64,000 nucleotides of DNA from Fodinicurvata fenggangensis DSM 21160 (GCF_000686045.1 NZ_JMLV01000001.1:248001-312000); one strand, 5' to 3'. Numbered from the stretch's first letter, positions 40,578 to 49,036 are shown. Translations and numbers: made by a program. The notes: generated from the sequence alone by a model not told the origin.

Positions 40578-41329
40578 GAGGTCAGGCTCGCTGCTGGCAA
40601 GTTCTGACGCACTCCGCGAAGACTGTCTATCAATTGCTTGTGCAGGCTCGTTATTTCCGGACTGCCTATATCTCGTGGAGGAGCCTGCACGAGATCGACC
40701 TGCTCAGCTATATGAACCGGTTGTCCGGCAAGTACGATCAGGCGGTGACCAATTCGCAACGCCTCGAACGGGTCGTGGGTGACCAGGAGGACTGTTCTGT
40801 CGCGCAGGAGTTCGGCGGTCAGTTCCTGAAGTTCCAGGCGTGTTATGGAATCAACGGAGGAAAATGGCTCGTCCATCAGGATCACCTCGCGATCCTGATA
40901 AAGGGTGCGTGCAAGCGCAGCCCTTTGACGCATGCCTCCGGACAGGGCTGATGGAAGTTTTGCTTCATGTCCGTCCAAGCCAACCAATTGAAGAAGGCGT
41001 CTGGCGCGCTTCATGTCGACTTCCCGTCCTGCCAAGCGATCGGGAAGCACCACATTGTCCATGAGTTGCAGCCAGGGCAGCAGCAAGTCCTGTTGCGCCA
41101 TATAGGCCAGCTTTCCGGTGAGTGGACTCCGGTTTTCCCGTGACACCACTCCACTTGCGCCTCTTTCCAGGCCGGCTATAACGCGCAGCAAGCTGCTCTT
41201 CCCGACACCAGAGGGCCCGAGAAGACAGCTTGTCAAACCGGCTGGAAGCTCAAGGTTAAAGTCCTGGAACAGCGGTTGCCCCTTGTAGGACAAGCTGATT
41301 CCCTCGAGCGATATGGCAGATGCAGACAT
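40574..41329 (-). CDS. thiZ: ABC ATPase, thiamine-precursor type (ThiZ-like)
   Basis: The protein has 251 residues, with Walker A GPSGVGKSS, signature ALSGGMRQRAALART, Walker B EVILMDEPFSSVD and switch VTHDPFEA. It energises the neighbouring permease. The ATG at 41329 lies 12 nt after AGGAAG, which is part of the 3' strand of a TPP riboswitch; expression should fall when thiamine diphosphate is plentiful. No NMT1/THI5-like binding protein (ThiY) is next to the pair, so it must be encoded elsewhere or be shared. Confidence 0.88.
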   Translation of the reverse strand: MSASAISLEGISLSYKGQPLFQDFNLELPAGLTSCLLGPSGVGKSSLLRVIAGLERGASGVVSRENRSPLTGKLAYMAQQDLLLPWLQLMDNVVLPDRLAGREVDMKRARRLLQLVGLDGHEAKLPSALSGGMRQRAALARTLYQDREVILMDEPFSSVDSITRLELQELTAELLRDRTVLLVTHDPFEALRIGHRLIVLAGQPVHIAEQVDLVQAPPRDIGSPEITSLHKQLIDSLRGVRQNLPAASLTS

Positions 41330-41340
41330 GAAGAGACACA

Positions 41341-41424
41341 CTTCCTACGCCGGCATGAACCGGTTCAGGTTCTGGGGTCGCACCTTAGCGGTGCCTCTCA
41401 GCCGTTACGGCTCCCCCGGTGATA
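41341..41424 (-). promoter_or_regulatory. TPP riboswitch (THI element)
   Basis: Read on the minus strand, the stretch has the conserved blocks GGGGGAGCC, GGCTGAGAGG, ACCTGAACC and the closing GCCGGCGTAGGAAG, in the THI-box order and spacing. The 3' strand overlaps the AGGAAG ribosome binding site of the ATPase gene. Translational control therefore seems likely; no T-rich terminator follows. Confidence 0.95.
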
Positions 41425-41506
41425 CGATGGGCACTATGCCCGGAGCCCAGTGATATGCCAAGTGGTTCGTTTGTTTTGCGGATGTGACGGGTTAAAAAGA
41501 GAGATG

Positions 41507-42640
41507 ATGTCCAGACAGATCGCGCCACGTTTCATTGGCAGTGAAATATACCGTAAATCAAGTTATGGCCGTCTCCATCCGCTGGCCATTCCGCGCGTAT
41601 CCACCTGTATTGATCTCTGCAGGGCGCTTGGCTGGTTACCGGATGCAGTCTATATCGACAGCCCACGGGCCACGCCCGAGCAACTCGCCCGTTTCCATCA
41701 CCCGGACTATATTGCCGCGGTTCAGCAGGCCGAAAAGACTCAGCACTGTAGTGACGAGATCAAACAGCGCTATGGACTGGGGGTAAATGGAAATCCGGTC
41801 TTCCCAGAGATATTCAGCCGGCCGGCAACAGCCTGCGGTGCTTCGATTGCCGCTGCTGACTGGGTACTGAACGAAACCCCGGTGCACAGTCCGGCCGGTG
41901 GTACGCACCATGGCCGGAGCGATCATGCGAGCGGATTCTGTTATTTCAACGATCCGGTGCTCGGGATCTTGAGCCTTCTCGACCAAGGGGCAGTATCTGT
42001 CTTCTACCTGGATATCGATGCGCATCATGGCGATGGTGTGCAGGATGCCTTCCATGACGATGAGCGGGTTTTCACGCTTTCCATCCATGAAGCCAGTCGA
42101 TGGCCCATGAACAGGGGGGATCCTGCCACGGGGCCGGGAAGCCTGCAGGACAGAGCTTTGGGACATGCGAGGAACATTCCAGTACCCGAAGGCTTCAACG
42201 ACAGTGAATTTGCCTTTCTTCTGGAATCTGCTGTTTTGCCCTTGATAGAGCGCATGGATCCCGAGGTCATCGTGCTGCAGTGTGGCGCCGATGCCTTGTA
42301 CGAAGATCCGCTCAGTCGTCTCGGCCTCTCCAACCTTTCCCTCTGGAATACGGTGGCCAACTTGCGATTGATGACGCGAAAGCTGTTGGTGCTGGGGGGC
42401 GGCGGATACAATCCCTGGTCAGTCGCGCGCGCCTGGAGTGGTGTGTGGGCAACCCTGAACGGATTTGAAGTTCCCGACCTCCTGCCGGAGCAGGCTCGGG
42501 CTATTCTAACGGGTCTGACATGGCGTCATAGTTGGGGGAAAAATCCGCCGCCAAGCTGGTATGATACGCTCGCCGACCGACCGCGCTATGGTGCGATACG
42601 TGACGAGGTCAAGACTGCAGCACAAGCCGTACTTTCATAG
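41507..42640 (+). CDS. Histone-deacetylase-family hydrolase (AcuC/HDAC-like)
   Basis: This zinc hydrolase of the arginase/deacetylase fold probably deacetylates a protein lysine or a small acetylated amine. The 377-residue protein has the catalytic pair in GGTHHGRSDHASGF, zinc ligands in YLDIDAHHGDG and the third Asp in QCGADALYEDP. LGGGGYNP is near the end. Bacterial members include AcuC and acetylpolyamine amidohydrolases; I cannot choose between them. The ATG at 41507 follows AGAGAG; 41504 is an adjacent ATG. It is followed by a DUF192 gene after 9 bp. Confidence 0.88.
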   Translation: MSRQIAPRFIGSEIYRKSSYGRLHPLAIPRVSTCIDLCRALGWLPDAVYIDSPRATPEQLARFHHPDYIAAVQQAEKTQHCSDEIKQRYGLGVNGNPVFPEIFSRPATACGASIAAADWVLNETPVHSPAGGTHHGRSDHASGFCYFNDPVLGILSLLDQGAVSVFYLDIDAHHGDGVQDAFHDDERVFTLSIHEASRWPMNRGDPATGPGSLQDRALGHARNIPVPEGFNDSEFAFLLESAVLPLIERMDPEVIVLQCGADALYEDPLSRLGLSNLSLWNTVANLRLMTRKLLVLGGGGYNPWSVARAWSGVWATLNGFEVPDLLPEQARAILTGLTWRHSWGKNPPPSWYDTLADRPRYGAIRDEVKTAAQAVLS

Positions 42641-42649
42641 GAATAACCA

Positions 42650-43108
42650 ATGAAAAGAATGTACTATCTGTTTTTTTTGTTCTACTTAGTCACTCTTCCG
42701 GTTGGAGATGTGGCTCTTTCGCAGGCGCAGGAAGAAGAGTTTCTGTCTATAGAAACGGAAACTGGTGAAAAGCACGATTTTCAGGTGGAACTGGCCACAA
42801 CAAATGCCGAACGGGCACAGGGGCTGATGTACAGACGCACTCTGGATGAAGGCACAGGCATGTTGTTCATTTATCCTCGGTCGCAGCGCATATCCATGTG
42901 GATGAAGAATACCTTTATCCCACTGGATATGATCTTCATCGATGAAAGCGGGGAGATTATACGAATTGCCCATCGTACCGTGCCTGAATCAACTCAGTCG
43001 ATTCCTTCGGGTGGACGGGCCAAAGCTGTTCTGGAAATTAATGCGGGCGTTAGCGAACGGCTGGGCATTGCCAAAGGCGACAGGGTTCACCACCCGGCCT
43101 TTGAATAA
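42650..43108 (+). CDS. Exported DUF192 protein
   Basis: The 152-residue product starts with MKR, a hydrophobic core (about 4-25) and a probable cleavage site near LSQAQ. The mature part is a DUF192 domain: TNAERAQGLMYRRTLDEGTG, FIYPRSQRISMWMKNTFIPL and the C-terminal VLEINAG. The biochemical function of the family is unknown. It is probably co-transcribed with the deacetylase-like gene and converges with the methyltransferase gene. Confidence 0.88.
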   Translation: MKRMYYLFFLFYLVTLPVGDVALSQAQEEEFLSIETETGEKHDFQVELATTNAERAQGLMYRRTLDEGTGMLFIYPRSQRISMWMKNTFIPLDMIFIDESGEIIRIAHRTVPESTQSIPSGGRAKAVLEINAGVSERLGIAKGDRVHHPAFE

Positions 43109-43120
43109 GCTTGTACAGGG

Positions 43121-43786
43121 TTATTTCTTGATGGCCAGTGTCAGGCCATCCGCCAGTGGCAGCATGGACAAAGCGACCCTCTGATCTGTCGCAAGTTTTT
43201 GATTGAAGTCCTTGAGGGCACTCGTGGAAGCGCTTTCATCGTCTGACGTTCCTGCGACACGACCACTCCAGAGCACATTGTCGGCCATCAGAAGTCCGCC
43301 CGGGCGCAGCAGTATCAATGCCTTCTCGTAATACTCTGAATAGTTCTCCTTGTCGGCATCCAGGAAACAGAAATCATAGGAAGCCTTCTGACCATCCTGA
43401 AGAAGTTGGTCCAGGGTTTCCAAGGCGGGCGCAAGACGCAGATCCATCTTGTGGCGCAGCCCGGACTTCTCCCAGTACCGTTGGGCGATGGCCGTATACT
43501 CCGCACTGACATCACAGCAGACGATCAGACCGTCATCGGGCAAGGCTTCTGCAAAACAAAGAGCGCTATATCCCGTGAAGGTTCCGACCTCCAGGCCACG
43601 CCTTGCCTTCATGAGCTGCAACAACAGAGCCATGAATTGACCCTGTTCCGGCATGATCTGCATCTGCGAATCTGGCAGTTCCGCGGTTTCCTCGCGCAGG
43701 GCTCGCCTCAACTCTGTTTCTCGCAATGAGACGCTTCTCATGTAGGCAAAGAGTTCAGGCGTGACCTGGATGTGTTCGGTGGACAT
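43121..43786 (-). CDS. SAM-dependent O-methyltransferase (CCoAOMT-like)
   Basis: The 221-residue protein has the class I methyltransferase fold with the SAM-binding EVGTFTGYSALCFAEAL. The acidic motif DFCFLDADKENYSEYY and GGLLMADNVLWSGRV also match, as in metal-dependent O-methyltransferases of the caffeoyl-CoA/catechol type. The substrate cannot be told. It stands alone on the minus strand, with prfC transcribed in the same direction upstream (63 bp). Confidence 0.92.
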   Translation of the reverse strand: MSTEHIQVTPELFAYMRSVSLRETELRRALREETAELPDSQMQIMPEQGQFMALLLQLMKARRGLEVGTFTGYSALCFAEALPDDGLIVCCDVSAEYTAIAQRYWEKSGLRHKMDLRLAPALETLDQLLQDGQKASYDFCFLDADKENYSEYYEKALILLRPGGLLMADNVLWSGRVAGTSDDESASTSALKDFNQKLATDQRVALSMLPLADGLTLAIKK

Positions 43787-43849
43787 CTCTGTCTCCTTGA
43801 GCTTTTCCTACTACATTCAAGGATTATCGTTACAGCCAGCCCCGGACAC

Positions 43850-45472
43850 TCAAACTGTTCCGTCGCGTGTGGCCAGGAACCGCAAGGCTGGGTTGCTCTC
43901 CTGTGCATCCTGAAGGTGCCAGGCATTGCGTGCCATGAATACGAGTTCGCCTTCGTGATCCTCAGCCACGTTTGCACGATTGGAGTCGACGAAACCCTTC
44001 AACTCGGCGGGCGTGTCGGCTTCCAGCCAGCGGGCTGTGAAATAGATTGTGGGTTCGAAGATAACCGGGATGTCATATTCGGTGCGTATACGATCCGCCA
44101 TGACGTCGAACTGAAGTGAACCGACGACTCCGACGATCCAGTCCGCCCCCATCATCGGTTTGAAGACACGTGCCGCCCCTTCCTCGGCGAGTTGCTGCAG
44201 GGCACGGCCAAGATGCTTGGCCTTCATGGGGTCCTTTGGACGGACTTTCTGCAGGAGTTCGGGGGCGAAGGCCGGCAAGCCCTTGAAGTGCAGTTCCTCG
44301 CCTTCGGTCAGGCTTTCACCAAGATGCAGGTTCCCGTGATTGGGAATGCCGATGACATCGCCGGCCCAAGCCTCTTCCGCCAACTCTCTATCCCGTGCGA
44401 GAAACAGCAGGGGGTTATGGATATTCAGGGTTTTTCCGGTACGTACCTGCTTCATCTTGAGGCCACGCTTGAAGTGGCCGGAAGCAAGGCGCACGAAGGC
44501 TATTCGGTCGCGATGCTTCGGATCCATGTTCGCCTGGATCTTGAAGACAAAGCCGGACACCTTTGGATCGGAAGGCTGAACCATGCGTTCGGACGCGACC
44601 TGCGGCCGTGGGGGCGGGGCCAGGCGCCCCACACCCTCAAGCAGTTCACGAACGCCGAAATTGTTGATGGCGCTTCCAAAGTAGACGGGCGTCTGATGTC
44701 CGCCCAGATATTCCTGGAGGTCGAACTCGGGGCAGAGCCCGCGGGCCATTTCAACGCCCTCGCGGAATTCGGCCAAGGTGTCCGCTGGCAGCAGCTCATC
44801 CAGCTTCGGGTCGTCGACACCCTTGCAGGATTCGCCCTCGTCCGGTTTTTCCTCCTTGCTGCGCTCGATCAGGATCAGCTGGTCCTTGAACAGGTCATAA
44901 CAGCCCTTGAAGTGTCGCCCCATGCCGATCGGCCAGCTTGCAGGCGTGACGGACAGAGCCAGCTTTTCCTCGATTTCCTCAAGCAGCTCGAAGGGGTCTC
45001 GGCTTTCACGATCCAGCTTGTTGATGAAGGTTATGATGGGAACATTCCGAAGTCGGCAGACTTCGAACAGCTTCAAGGTCTGGGCCTCGATGCCCTTGGC
45101 GGCATCCAGCACCATGACGGCGGAATCGACGGCTGTGAGGGTGCGGTAGGTGTCCTCGGAGAAATCTTCGTGGCCCGGGGTATCGAGCAGGTTGAAGGTG
45201 TTGTCTCCATAGTCGTAGGTCATCACGGAGGTGCCCACAGAGATACCGCGTTCGCGTTCCACTTTCATCCAGTCGGAGTGCGCGCCGCGCCTCTGTGCGC
45301 CACGAGCCTTGACCGCGCCCGCCATCTGGATCGCGCCGCCAAACAGCAGCAGTTTCTCCGTAAGTGTGGTCTTGCCTGCGTCCGGGTGCGAGATGATGGC
45401 AAAGGTCCGCCTGCGGTCAATCTCCGGGGGCAGGGGTGTGCCTGTGGTTTGCTCGGTGGCCTGATCGTTCAT
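43850..45472 (-). CDS. prfC: Peptide chain release factor 3
   Basis: RF3 is the GTPase that removes RF1/RF2 after termination. The 540-residue protein has G1 SHPDAGKTTLTEKL, switch II DTPGHEDFSEDTYR and G4 NKLDRE. The elongation-factor domain II and an RF3 C-terminal domain follow. The ATG at 45472 (MNDQATEQTTG) is preferred over an upstream codon at 45541, which lies close to the tRNA-Pro promoter. It shares a divergent intergenic region with tRNA-Pro. Confidence 0.96.
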   Translation of the reverse strand: MNDQATEQTTGTPLPPEIDRRRTFAIISHPDAGKTTLTEKLLLFGGAIQMAGAVKARGAQRRGAHSDWMKVERERGISVGTSVMTYDYGDNTFNLLDTPGHEDFSEDTYRTLTAVDSAVMVLDAAKGIEAQTLKLFEVCRLRNVPIITFINKLDRESRDPFELLEEIEEKLALSVTPASWPIGMGRHFKGCYDLFKDQLILIERSKEEKPDEGESCKGVDDPKLDELLPADTLAEFREGVEMARGLCPEFDLQEYLGGHQTPVYFGSAINNFGVRELLEGVGRLAPPPRPQVASERMVQPSDPKVSGFVFKIQANMDPKHRDRIAFVRLASGHFKRGLKMKQVRTGKTLNIHNPLLFLARDRELAEEAWAGDVIGIPNHGNLHLGESLTEGEELHFKGLPAFAPELLQKVRPKDPMKAKHLGRALQQLAEEGAARVFKPMMGADWIVGVVGSLQFDVMADRIRTEYDIPVIFEPTIYFTARWLEADTPAELKGFVDSNRANVAEDHEGELVFMARNAWHLQDAQESNPALRFLATRDGTV

Positions 45473-45564
45473 GATTGTCCTGAAGCTCCTATTGCTTTGG
45501 GGGTTTATCCCAAAACGGCTCCGTGGAAAAGGCTGCTGCATCGAGCAAAAGATGAGTCTCGTGC

Positions 45565-45593
45565 TTGCCAGCCACCTTGCGAACGCATAATTT
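45565..45593 (+). promoter_or_regulatory. Probable promoter of tRNA-Pro
   Basis: TTGCCA (45565-45570), a 17-bp spacer and TAATTT (45588-45593) place a transcription start near 45600, a few bases before the tRNA. The -35 differs from TTGACA by one base; the -10 is weak. Confidence 0.45.
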
Positions 45594-45607
45594 GCGGCTC
45601 ATCGGAT

Positions 45608-45684
45608 CGGGGCGTAGCGCAGTCTGGTAGCGCATCTGCTTTGGGAGCAGAGGGTCGCAGGTTCAAATCCTGCCGCCCCGACCA
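45608..45684 (+). tRNA. tRNA-Pro (anticodon TGG)
   Basis: This 77-nt class I tRNA has acceptor CGGGGCG/CGCCCCG, anticodon stem TCTGC/GCAGA and loop TTTGGGA (anticodon TGG). Its T-arm has GGTTCAAATCC and it has an encoded CCA. The first base pair C1-G72 is the bacterial tRNA-Pro identity feature. It is followed by the NDUFS4-like gene. Confidence 0.97.
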
Positions 45685-45751
45685 GGTTTCACTCCGCGCA
45701 GGGCCGGCTTTGAGTGGCTTTGGCGGAAGCAGGTACAGACGAGGGATAGCG

Positions 45752-46057
45752 ATGCAGGTGCGTATCTATCAGATGCCCAAGACGGCAATGCAGTCCGGTC
45801 GTGCACTGACCAAGCGCTGGGTTCTGGAATTCGAGCCACAGGAGTCCTCGTCCATAGAGCCGCTCATGGGATGGAGTTCCTCGCGAGACACGCGCCAGCA
45901 GCTGCGAATCTGGTTCGATACGCGCGAAGAAGCCGAAGAGTACGCCCGTGGAAAGGGCTACATGTATACAGTTGACCACCAGCATGAACGTGAGATTCAT
46001 CCCAAGGCCTATGCGGACAACTTCAAGTACTCTCGCCTGCTGCGCTGGACGCACTGA
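45752..46057 (+). CDS. NDUFS4-like complex I accessory subunit
   Basis: The 101-residue protein belongs to the ETC complex I conserved-region family. It matches the 18-kDa (NDUFS4-type) accessory subunit of mitochondrial and alphaproteobacterial NADH:quinone oxidoreductase. Typical segments are KRWVLEFEP, the [17 protein letters not shown] stretch and the C-terminal [13 protein letters not shown]. The ATG at 45752 follows GAGGGATAGCG. It lies between tRNA-Pro and tRNA-Arg, away from any nuo operon in this window. It may be co-transcribed with tRNA-Arg, which starts 21 bp after its stop. Confidence 0.93.
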   Translation: MQVRIYQMPKTAMQSGRALTKRWVLEFEPQESSSIEPLMGWSSSRDTRQQLRIWFDTREEAEEYARGKGYMYTVDHQHEREIHPKAYADNFKYSRLLRWTH

Positions 46058-46078
46058 CTTGCCGGAGTGGCTACTGAG

Positions 46079-46155
46079 GACCCCGTAGCTCAGCTGGATA
46101 GAGCAAGTGCCTTCTAAGCACTAGGTCGCAGGTTCAAATCCTGCCGGGGTCACCA
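46079..46155 (+). tRNA. tRNA-Arg (anticodon TCT)
   Basis: This 77-nt tRNA has acceptor GACCCCG/CGGGGTC, anticodon stem AGTGC/GCACT, loop CTTCTAA (anticodon TCT), T-arm GGTTCAAATCC and encoded CCA. It reads AGA/AGG, rare codons in GC-rich genomes. TTTTT follows at once, within the CCA-flanking sequence. Confidence 0.97.
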
Positions 46156-46211
46156 TTTTTCAGAAGGTCCATACCGGCCGGGTCCTTTGCCGAAAAGCGG
46201 ATAAATGCAGA

Positions 46212-46245
46212 TGAATTCGGTGGTCTTTTGAATTCGGTGGTCTTT
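46212..46245 (+). repeat. 17-bp perfect tandem duplication at a gene start
   Basis: The unit TGAATTCGGTGGTCTTT occurs twice in direct contact (46212-46228 and 46229-46245). The first copy is preceded by A, giving ATG and a six-codon frame ending in TGA. The second is read in frame with the downstream gene from TTG at 46228, whose last two bases overlap that TGA. See the finding on start-site change. Confidence 0.95.
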
Positions 46246-46986
46246 CAATCCTATCGAGATGAGGGGCGACCGGAGTGGATAGAACTCTGCCTTGAAAGCG
46301 TGCACTCCTGGGCTGCTCATCAGGGGCATGAATACCGCTTCCTGGGGGATGAGCTGCTCGCACATGTGCCCAGCTGGGTGGTAGGCAAGACAGAGGGGCG
46401 GAACCAGATTGTAGCTGATCTGGGACGCCTGATTGTCGCGCGTGAAATCCTGGAAGAGGGTGTCGATCAGGTCATCTGGCTGGATGCTGATACCCTTGTG
46501 TTCGAGCCACAAGCGCTCCGTCTCGAAATTTCCGCTGACAGTCCTGGCTATGCCTTTGGACGTGAAGTCTGGATACAGGAAAGAACCTCAGGTGGCCTGA
46601 AAGCCTACCGCAATGTTCACAACGCCGTCTGTTTGTTTCAGCGTGACAATCCTTTCCTGGATTTCTACATCCACGCCTGTCTGCTGATCATGGAGCGGGT
46701 CGCAGGCGGCGTGCCTCCACAGATCCTTGGCCCTAAGTTCCTGACTGCCCAGTACAATATCCTGGGCTTTCCGCTTCTTGAGCCTGTCGGCGCCTTCAGT
46801 CCTGCGGTGTTGCAGGATATTCTGATTGGCGGAAGGACAGCTCTCAACCTGCTCGTTGATGCAAGCCCATCCATTCCGCTGGCTGCCAATCTCTGTGCAT
46901 CTCTACGTCGAAGCGATCAGGAGATGCGGCTTGTCTGTGAAAGGCTGCTTGCCCAAGGCACCAGCTTGTTATCCGGAAGTGCCTAG
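46228..46986 (+). CDS. Putative GT-A type glycosyltransferase
   Basis: The 252-residue product has an N-terminal strand NSVVFQSY, a basic helix, and the motif QVIWLDADTLVF with a DxD (Asp86, Asp88). The DxD is typical of metal-dependent nucleotide-sugar transferases. GLKAYRNVHNAVCLFQRDNPF resembles the acceptor region of galactosyltransferase-like GT-A proteins. No signal peptide is seen. The start is TTG, apparently created by a 17-bp tandem duplication; without it the gene would begin ATG at 46211. The substrate is unknown. No other glycan genes are near. Confidence 0.65.
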   Translation: MNSVVFQSYRDEGRPEWIELCLESVHSWAAHQGHEYRFLGDELLAHVPSWVVGKTEGRNQIVADLGRLIVAREILEEGVDQVIWLDADTLVFEPQALRLEISADSPGYAFGREVWIQERTSGGLKAYRNVHNAVCLFQRDNPFLDFYIHACLLIMERVAGGVPPQILGPKFLTAQYNILGFPLLEPVGAFSPAVLQDILIGGRTALNLLVDASPSIPLAANLCASLRRSDQEMRLVCERLLAQGTSLLSGSA

Positions 46987-47006
46987 AGGGTCTATCCATC
47001 CATCAG

Positions 47007-47459
47007 TTAGAGGGCACCTCTCAGGATATCGACAATGACCCCTGTTGCGGCCTTAACCAGAAGCACGTCATTGCCGGCGATGATGCGGTCATAGCCATGC
47101 CGTCCCGGCAGGCGGCCCTGAAGGTCACCAGGCAGTGCCTTTTTCGCTATTCCGGGCGGTAGGGGTTTCCCACGCGCCAGGTTCTTGGCGATCCCGGGTG
47201 GCAGTGACGAAGTCTGATATTGATGGGTGCCGAAATACTCCTGAATCAGGGAAATCTCGACAGCAGAGAAGGCTGCATCGATCAGCCTGTCCCCTGCATC
47301 GCCACCGTCATGTGCCGAGCGTTCCTGCTTGGCACCGGCACCCTTGCCCGTCGGTGGCCCCTTGCCTTGGCTATTACCTTGTGCAGCGACAGGAGCAGCG
47401 GACATGGTAATGGCCAGGACAGCGGCCATCAGGGTTGGTAGGTAGAACTTTGTCATCAT
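47007..47459 (-). CDS. Exported CigR/RcnB-like small protein
   Basis: The 150-residue product has a signal peptide (about 1-26, ending PVAAQG). A Gly/Lys-rich linker and two copies of the motif LPPGIAK (about 87-93 and 101-107) follow. The C-terminal segment GYDRIIAGNDVLLVKAATGVIVDIL matches the CigR/RcnB-type small periplasmic or inner-membrane-anchored proteins. Family members include a Salmonella anti-virulence protein and a nickel-homeostasis protein; the role here is unknown. The start (ATGATG) has AGGAGA upstream. A tiny acidic protein gene follows on the same strand. Confidence 0.75.
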   Translation of the reverse strand: MMTKFYLPTLMAAVLAITMSAAPVAAQGNSQGKGPPTGKGAGAKQERSAHDGGDAGDRLIDAAFSAVEISLIQEYFGTHQYQTSSLPPGIAKNLARGKPLPPGIAKKALPGDLQGRLPGRHGYDRIIAGNDVLLVKAATGVIVDILRGAL

Positions 47460-47519
47460 GACACTCTCCTGCAGCTTGTTCCGAAAGCTGTCACATACCT
47501 GCCGTAAAGCTGTTTGCTC

Positions 47520-47672
47520 TCAGCTCTTGTCAGGACGGGTGGGTGAAATCGGGTCACTGGCTGGAAAGCTCTCGTCGAGGGCTTCGTCCAGATCCTCCTC
47601 TTCATCTTCTTCCTTCGGATCCTCGTTCTCGTTCGCGGGTTCCTTGGGTTTTTTGTCCTTGTCCAGGCTCAT
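47520..47672 (-). CDS. Tiny acidic protein with SFPASDP motif
   Basis: The 50-residue protein is preceded by a strong GGGAGA site and starts MSLDKDKKPKEP. Its middle is a run of Glu and Asp; the C-terminus carries ALDESFPASDPISPT. Short proteins ending in an (L)DE(A)LD-SFPASDP motif are widespread in alphaproteobacteria, but I know of no function. It has no signal peptide and is probably largely disordered. It lies downstream of the CigR-like gene, with 61 bp upstream of it empty. Confidence 0.7.
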   Translation of the reverse strand: MSLDKDKKPKEPANENEDPKEEDEEEDLDEALDESFPASDPISPTRPDKS

Positions 47673-47781
47673 GAGTTCTCTCCCTTGGCCGGCTAGAATT
47701 GGCTTCCACATCATATATGGGAGTGCGATGGCATTTCACCAACGGCCCCATAAAGGATACGATTGAGGTGGGGCAGTCCAA

Positions 47782-49011
47782 TTAGAAGCCCCCGTCCACC
47801 GAGCGTGTCGAAAGTGCGCGTCCCTCGAATCCGGCAGTTTTCAGTGCGGAAATGATTTCCTGCACATGATCGATGTTGCGGGTCTCAACGACCACATCTA
47901 CGTCCGCTCGCTTGGCCGGTACATCGGCAAAGAGCCTCTGGTGATAGACCTCGATGATATTGCCGCCAGCCGCACCTATGATTTCGGACAAGCGGGCCAG
48001 TTGACCTGGCTGGTCAACAATCTCTATGCGCAGGCGAACGACACGCCCATCGCGGATGAGGCCTCTTGCAAGCACGCCGGAGAGCAGGCGTACGTCAATA
48101 TTACCGCCACAGATGATTGATGTGACCCTGCGTCCGCGGAAGCGTTCGGGATAGGCAAAAAGGGCAGCAACTCCAGCTGCCCCGGCGCCCTCGGCAACGA
48201 TCTTCTGTCGCTCCACCAGGTAATGGACGGCGGTTTCCAGGGAGGCTTCATCGACAAGAAGAATATCCGAGACCAGTTCGTCGATGATGCTGCGGGTCAG
48301 TTTGCCCGGCGACTTGACCGCTATGCCATCCGCCAGGGTTGTTCCGCCCGAAGAGGGGGGGAGGTCATGCAGGGCCTGGTACATGGAAGGAAACAGTTCG
48401 GTCTCGACTCCGATAATCTCGACGGTGGGATTAATCGCCTTGATGGCCGAGGCAATTCCGGAGATGAGCCCGCCCCCGCCAATAGGGACCACGACACAGT
48501 CCGCGTCACGAAGGTCCGTCATCAGCTCCAGACCAATCGTGCCCTGGCCCGCGATAATGAAGGGATCGTCGTAAGGATGGACGATCGCCAGATTCTCGGC
48601 TTCGGCGATTTCACGTGCTGCCTGGGCCGAAGCGTCGATGGTTTCGCCTGTCTGGACAACCTTGGCCCCATAGGAACGTGTGCGTTCAACTTTCGAAAAG
48701 GGGGCGAATTCGGGCATCACGATGGTGGCCGGGATGCCCAGTCTCTTGGCATGATAGGCAACGCCCTGGGCGTGATTGCCGGCTGACATGGCAATAACGC
48801 CATAACGACTCTGTCCAGGCTCGAGATTCAACAGCTTCCAACAGGCACCGCGATCCTTGAAGGATCCTGTATATTGCAGGTTCTCCAGTTTCAAATGCAG
48901 GTCGCAACCGAGTGTTTCACTCAAGCGGGCAGCCGGCACCACCGGAGTGCGGACGATTTCCCCGGAAATGCCCTCGGCAGCCTTTTCGATCTCCTGGAGG
49001 GTGAGGGCCAT
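47782..49011 (-). CDS. ilvA: Threonine ammonia-lyase with ACT domain
   Basis: This PLP enzyme deaminates threonine to 2-oxobutanoate, feeding isoleucine synthesis or catabolism. The 409-residue protein has the PLP lysine in TGSFKDRGA (Lys52) and the phosphate loop PIGGGGLISG. A single C-terminal ACT domain (about 330-405) includes IEIVDQPGQLARL. The single ACT and the length suit the TdcB/YgeX-like 'catabolic or unregulated' type rather than the two-ACT E. coli IlvA. It is the last gene of a three-gene minus-strand set, after the acylase (25-bp gap). Confidence 0.93.
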   Translation of the reverse strand: MALTLQEIEKAAEGISGEIVRTPVVPAARLSETLGCDLHLKLENLQYTGSFKDRGACWKLLNLEPGQSRYGVIAMSAGNHAQGVAYHAKRLGIPATIVMPEFAPFSKVERTRSYGAKVVQTGETIDASAQAAREIAEAENLAIVHPYDDPFIIAGQGTIGLELMTDLRDADCVVVPIGGGGLISGIASAIKAINPTVEIIGVETELFPSMYQALHDLPPSSGGTTLADGIAVKSPGKLTRSIIDELVSDILLVDEASLETAVHYLVERQKIVAEGAGAAGVAALFAYPERFRGRRVTSIICGGNIDVRLLSGVLARGLIRDGRVVRLRIEIVDQPGQLARLSEIIGAAGGNIIEVYHQRLFADVPAKRADVDVVVETRNIDHVQEIISALKTAGFEGRALSTRSVDGGF

Positions 49012-49036
49012 GTCATGTCCTTCCTTTGGGGGCTCT

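Noticed and set aside
44192-46057. 621-codon plus-strand frame running through prfC and tRNA-Pro into the NDUFS4-like gene
   Set aside because: Only the last 101 codons, from ATG 45752, encode a known protein; the rest is antisense to prfC or crosses a tRNA.
46211-46231. ATG at 46211 as the start of the glycosyltransferase-like gene
   Set aside because: The frame stops after six codons (TGA at 46229-46231) because of the tandem duplication.
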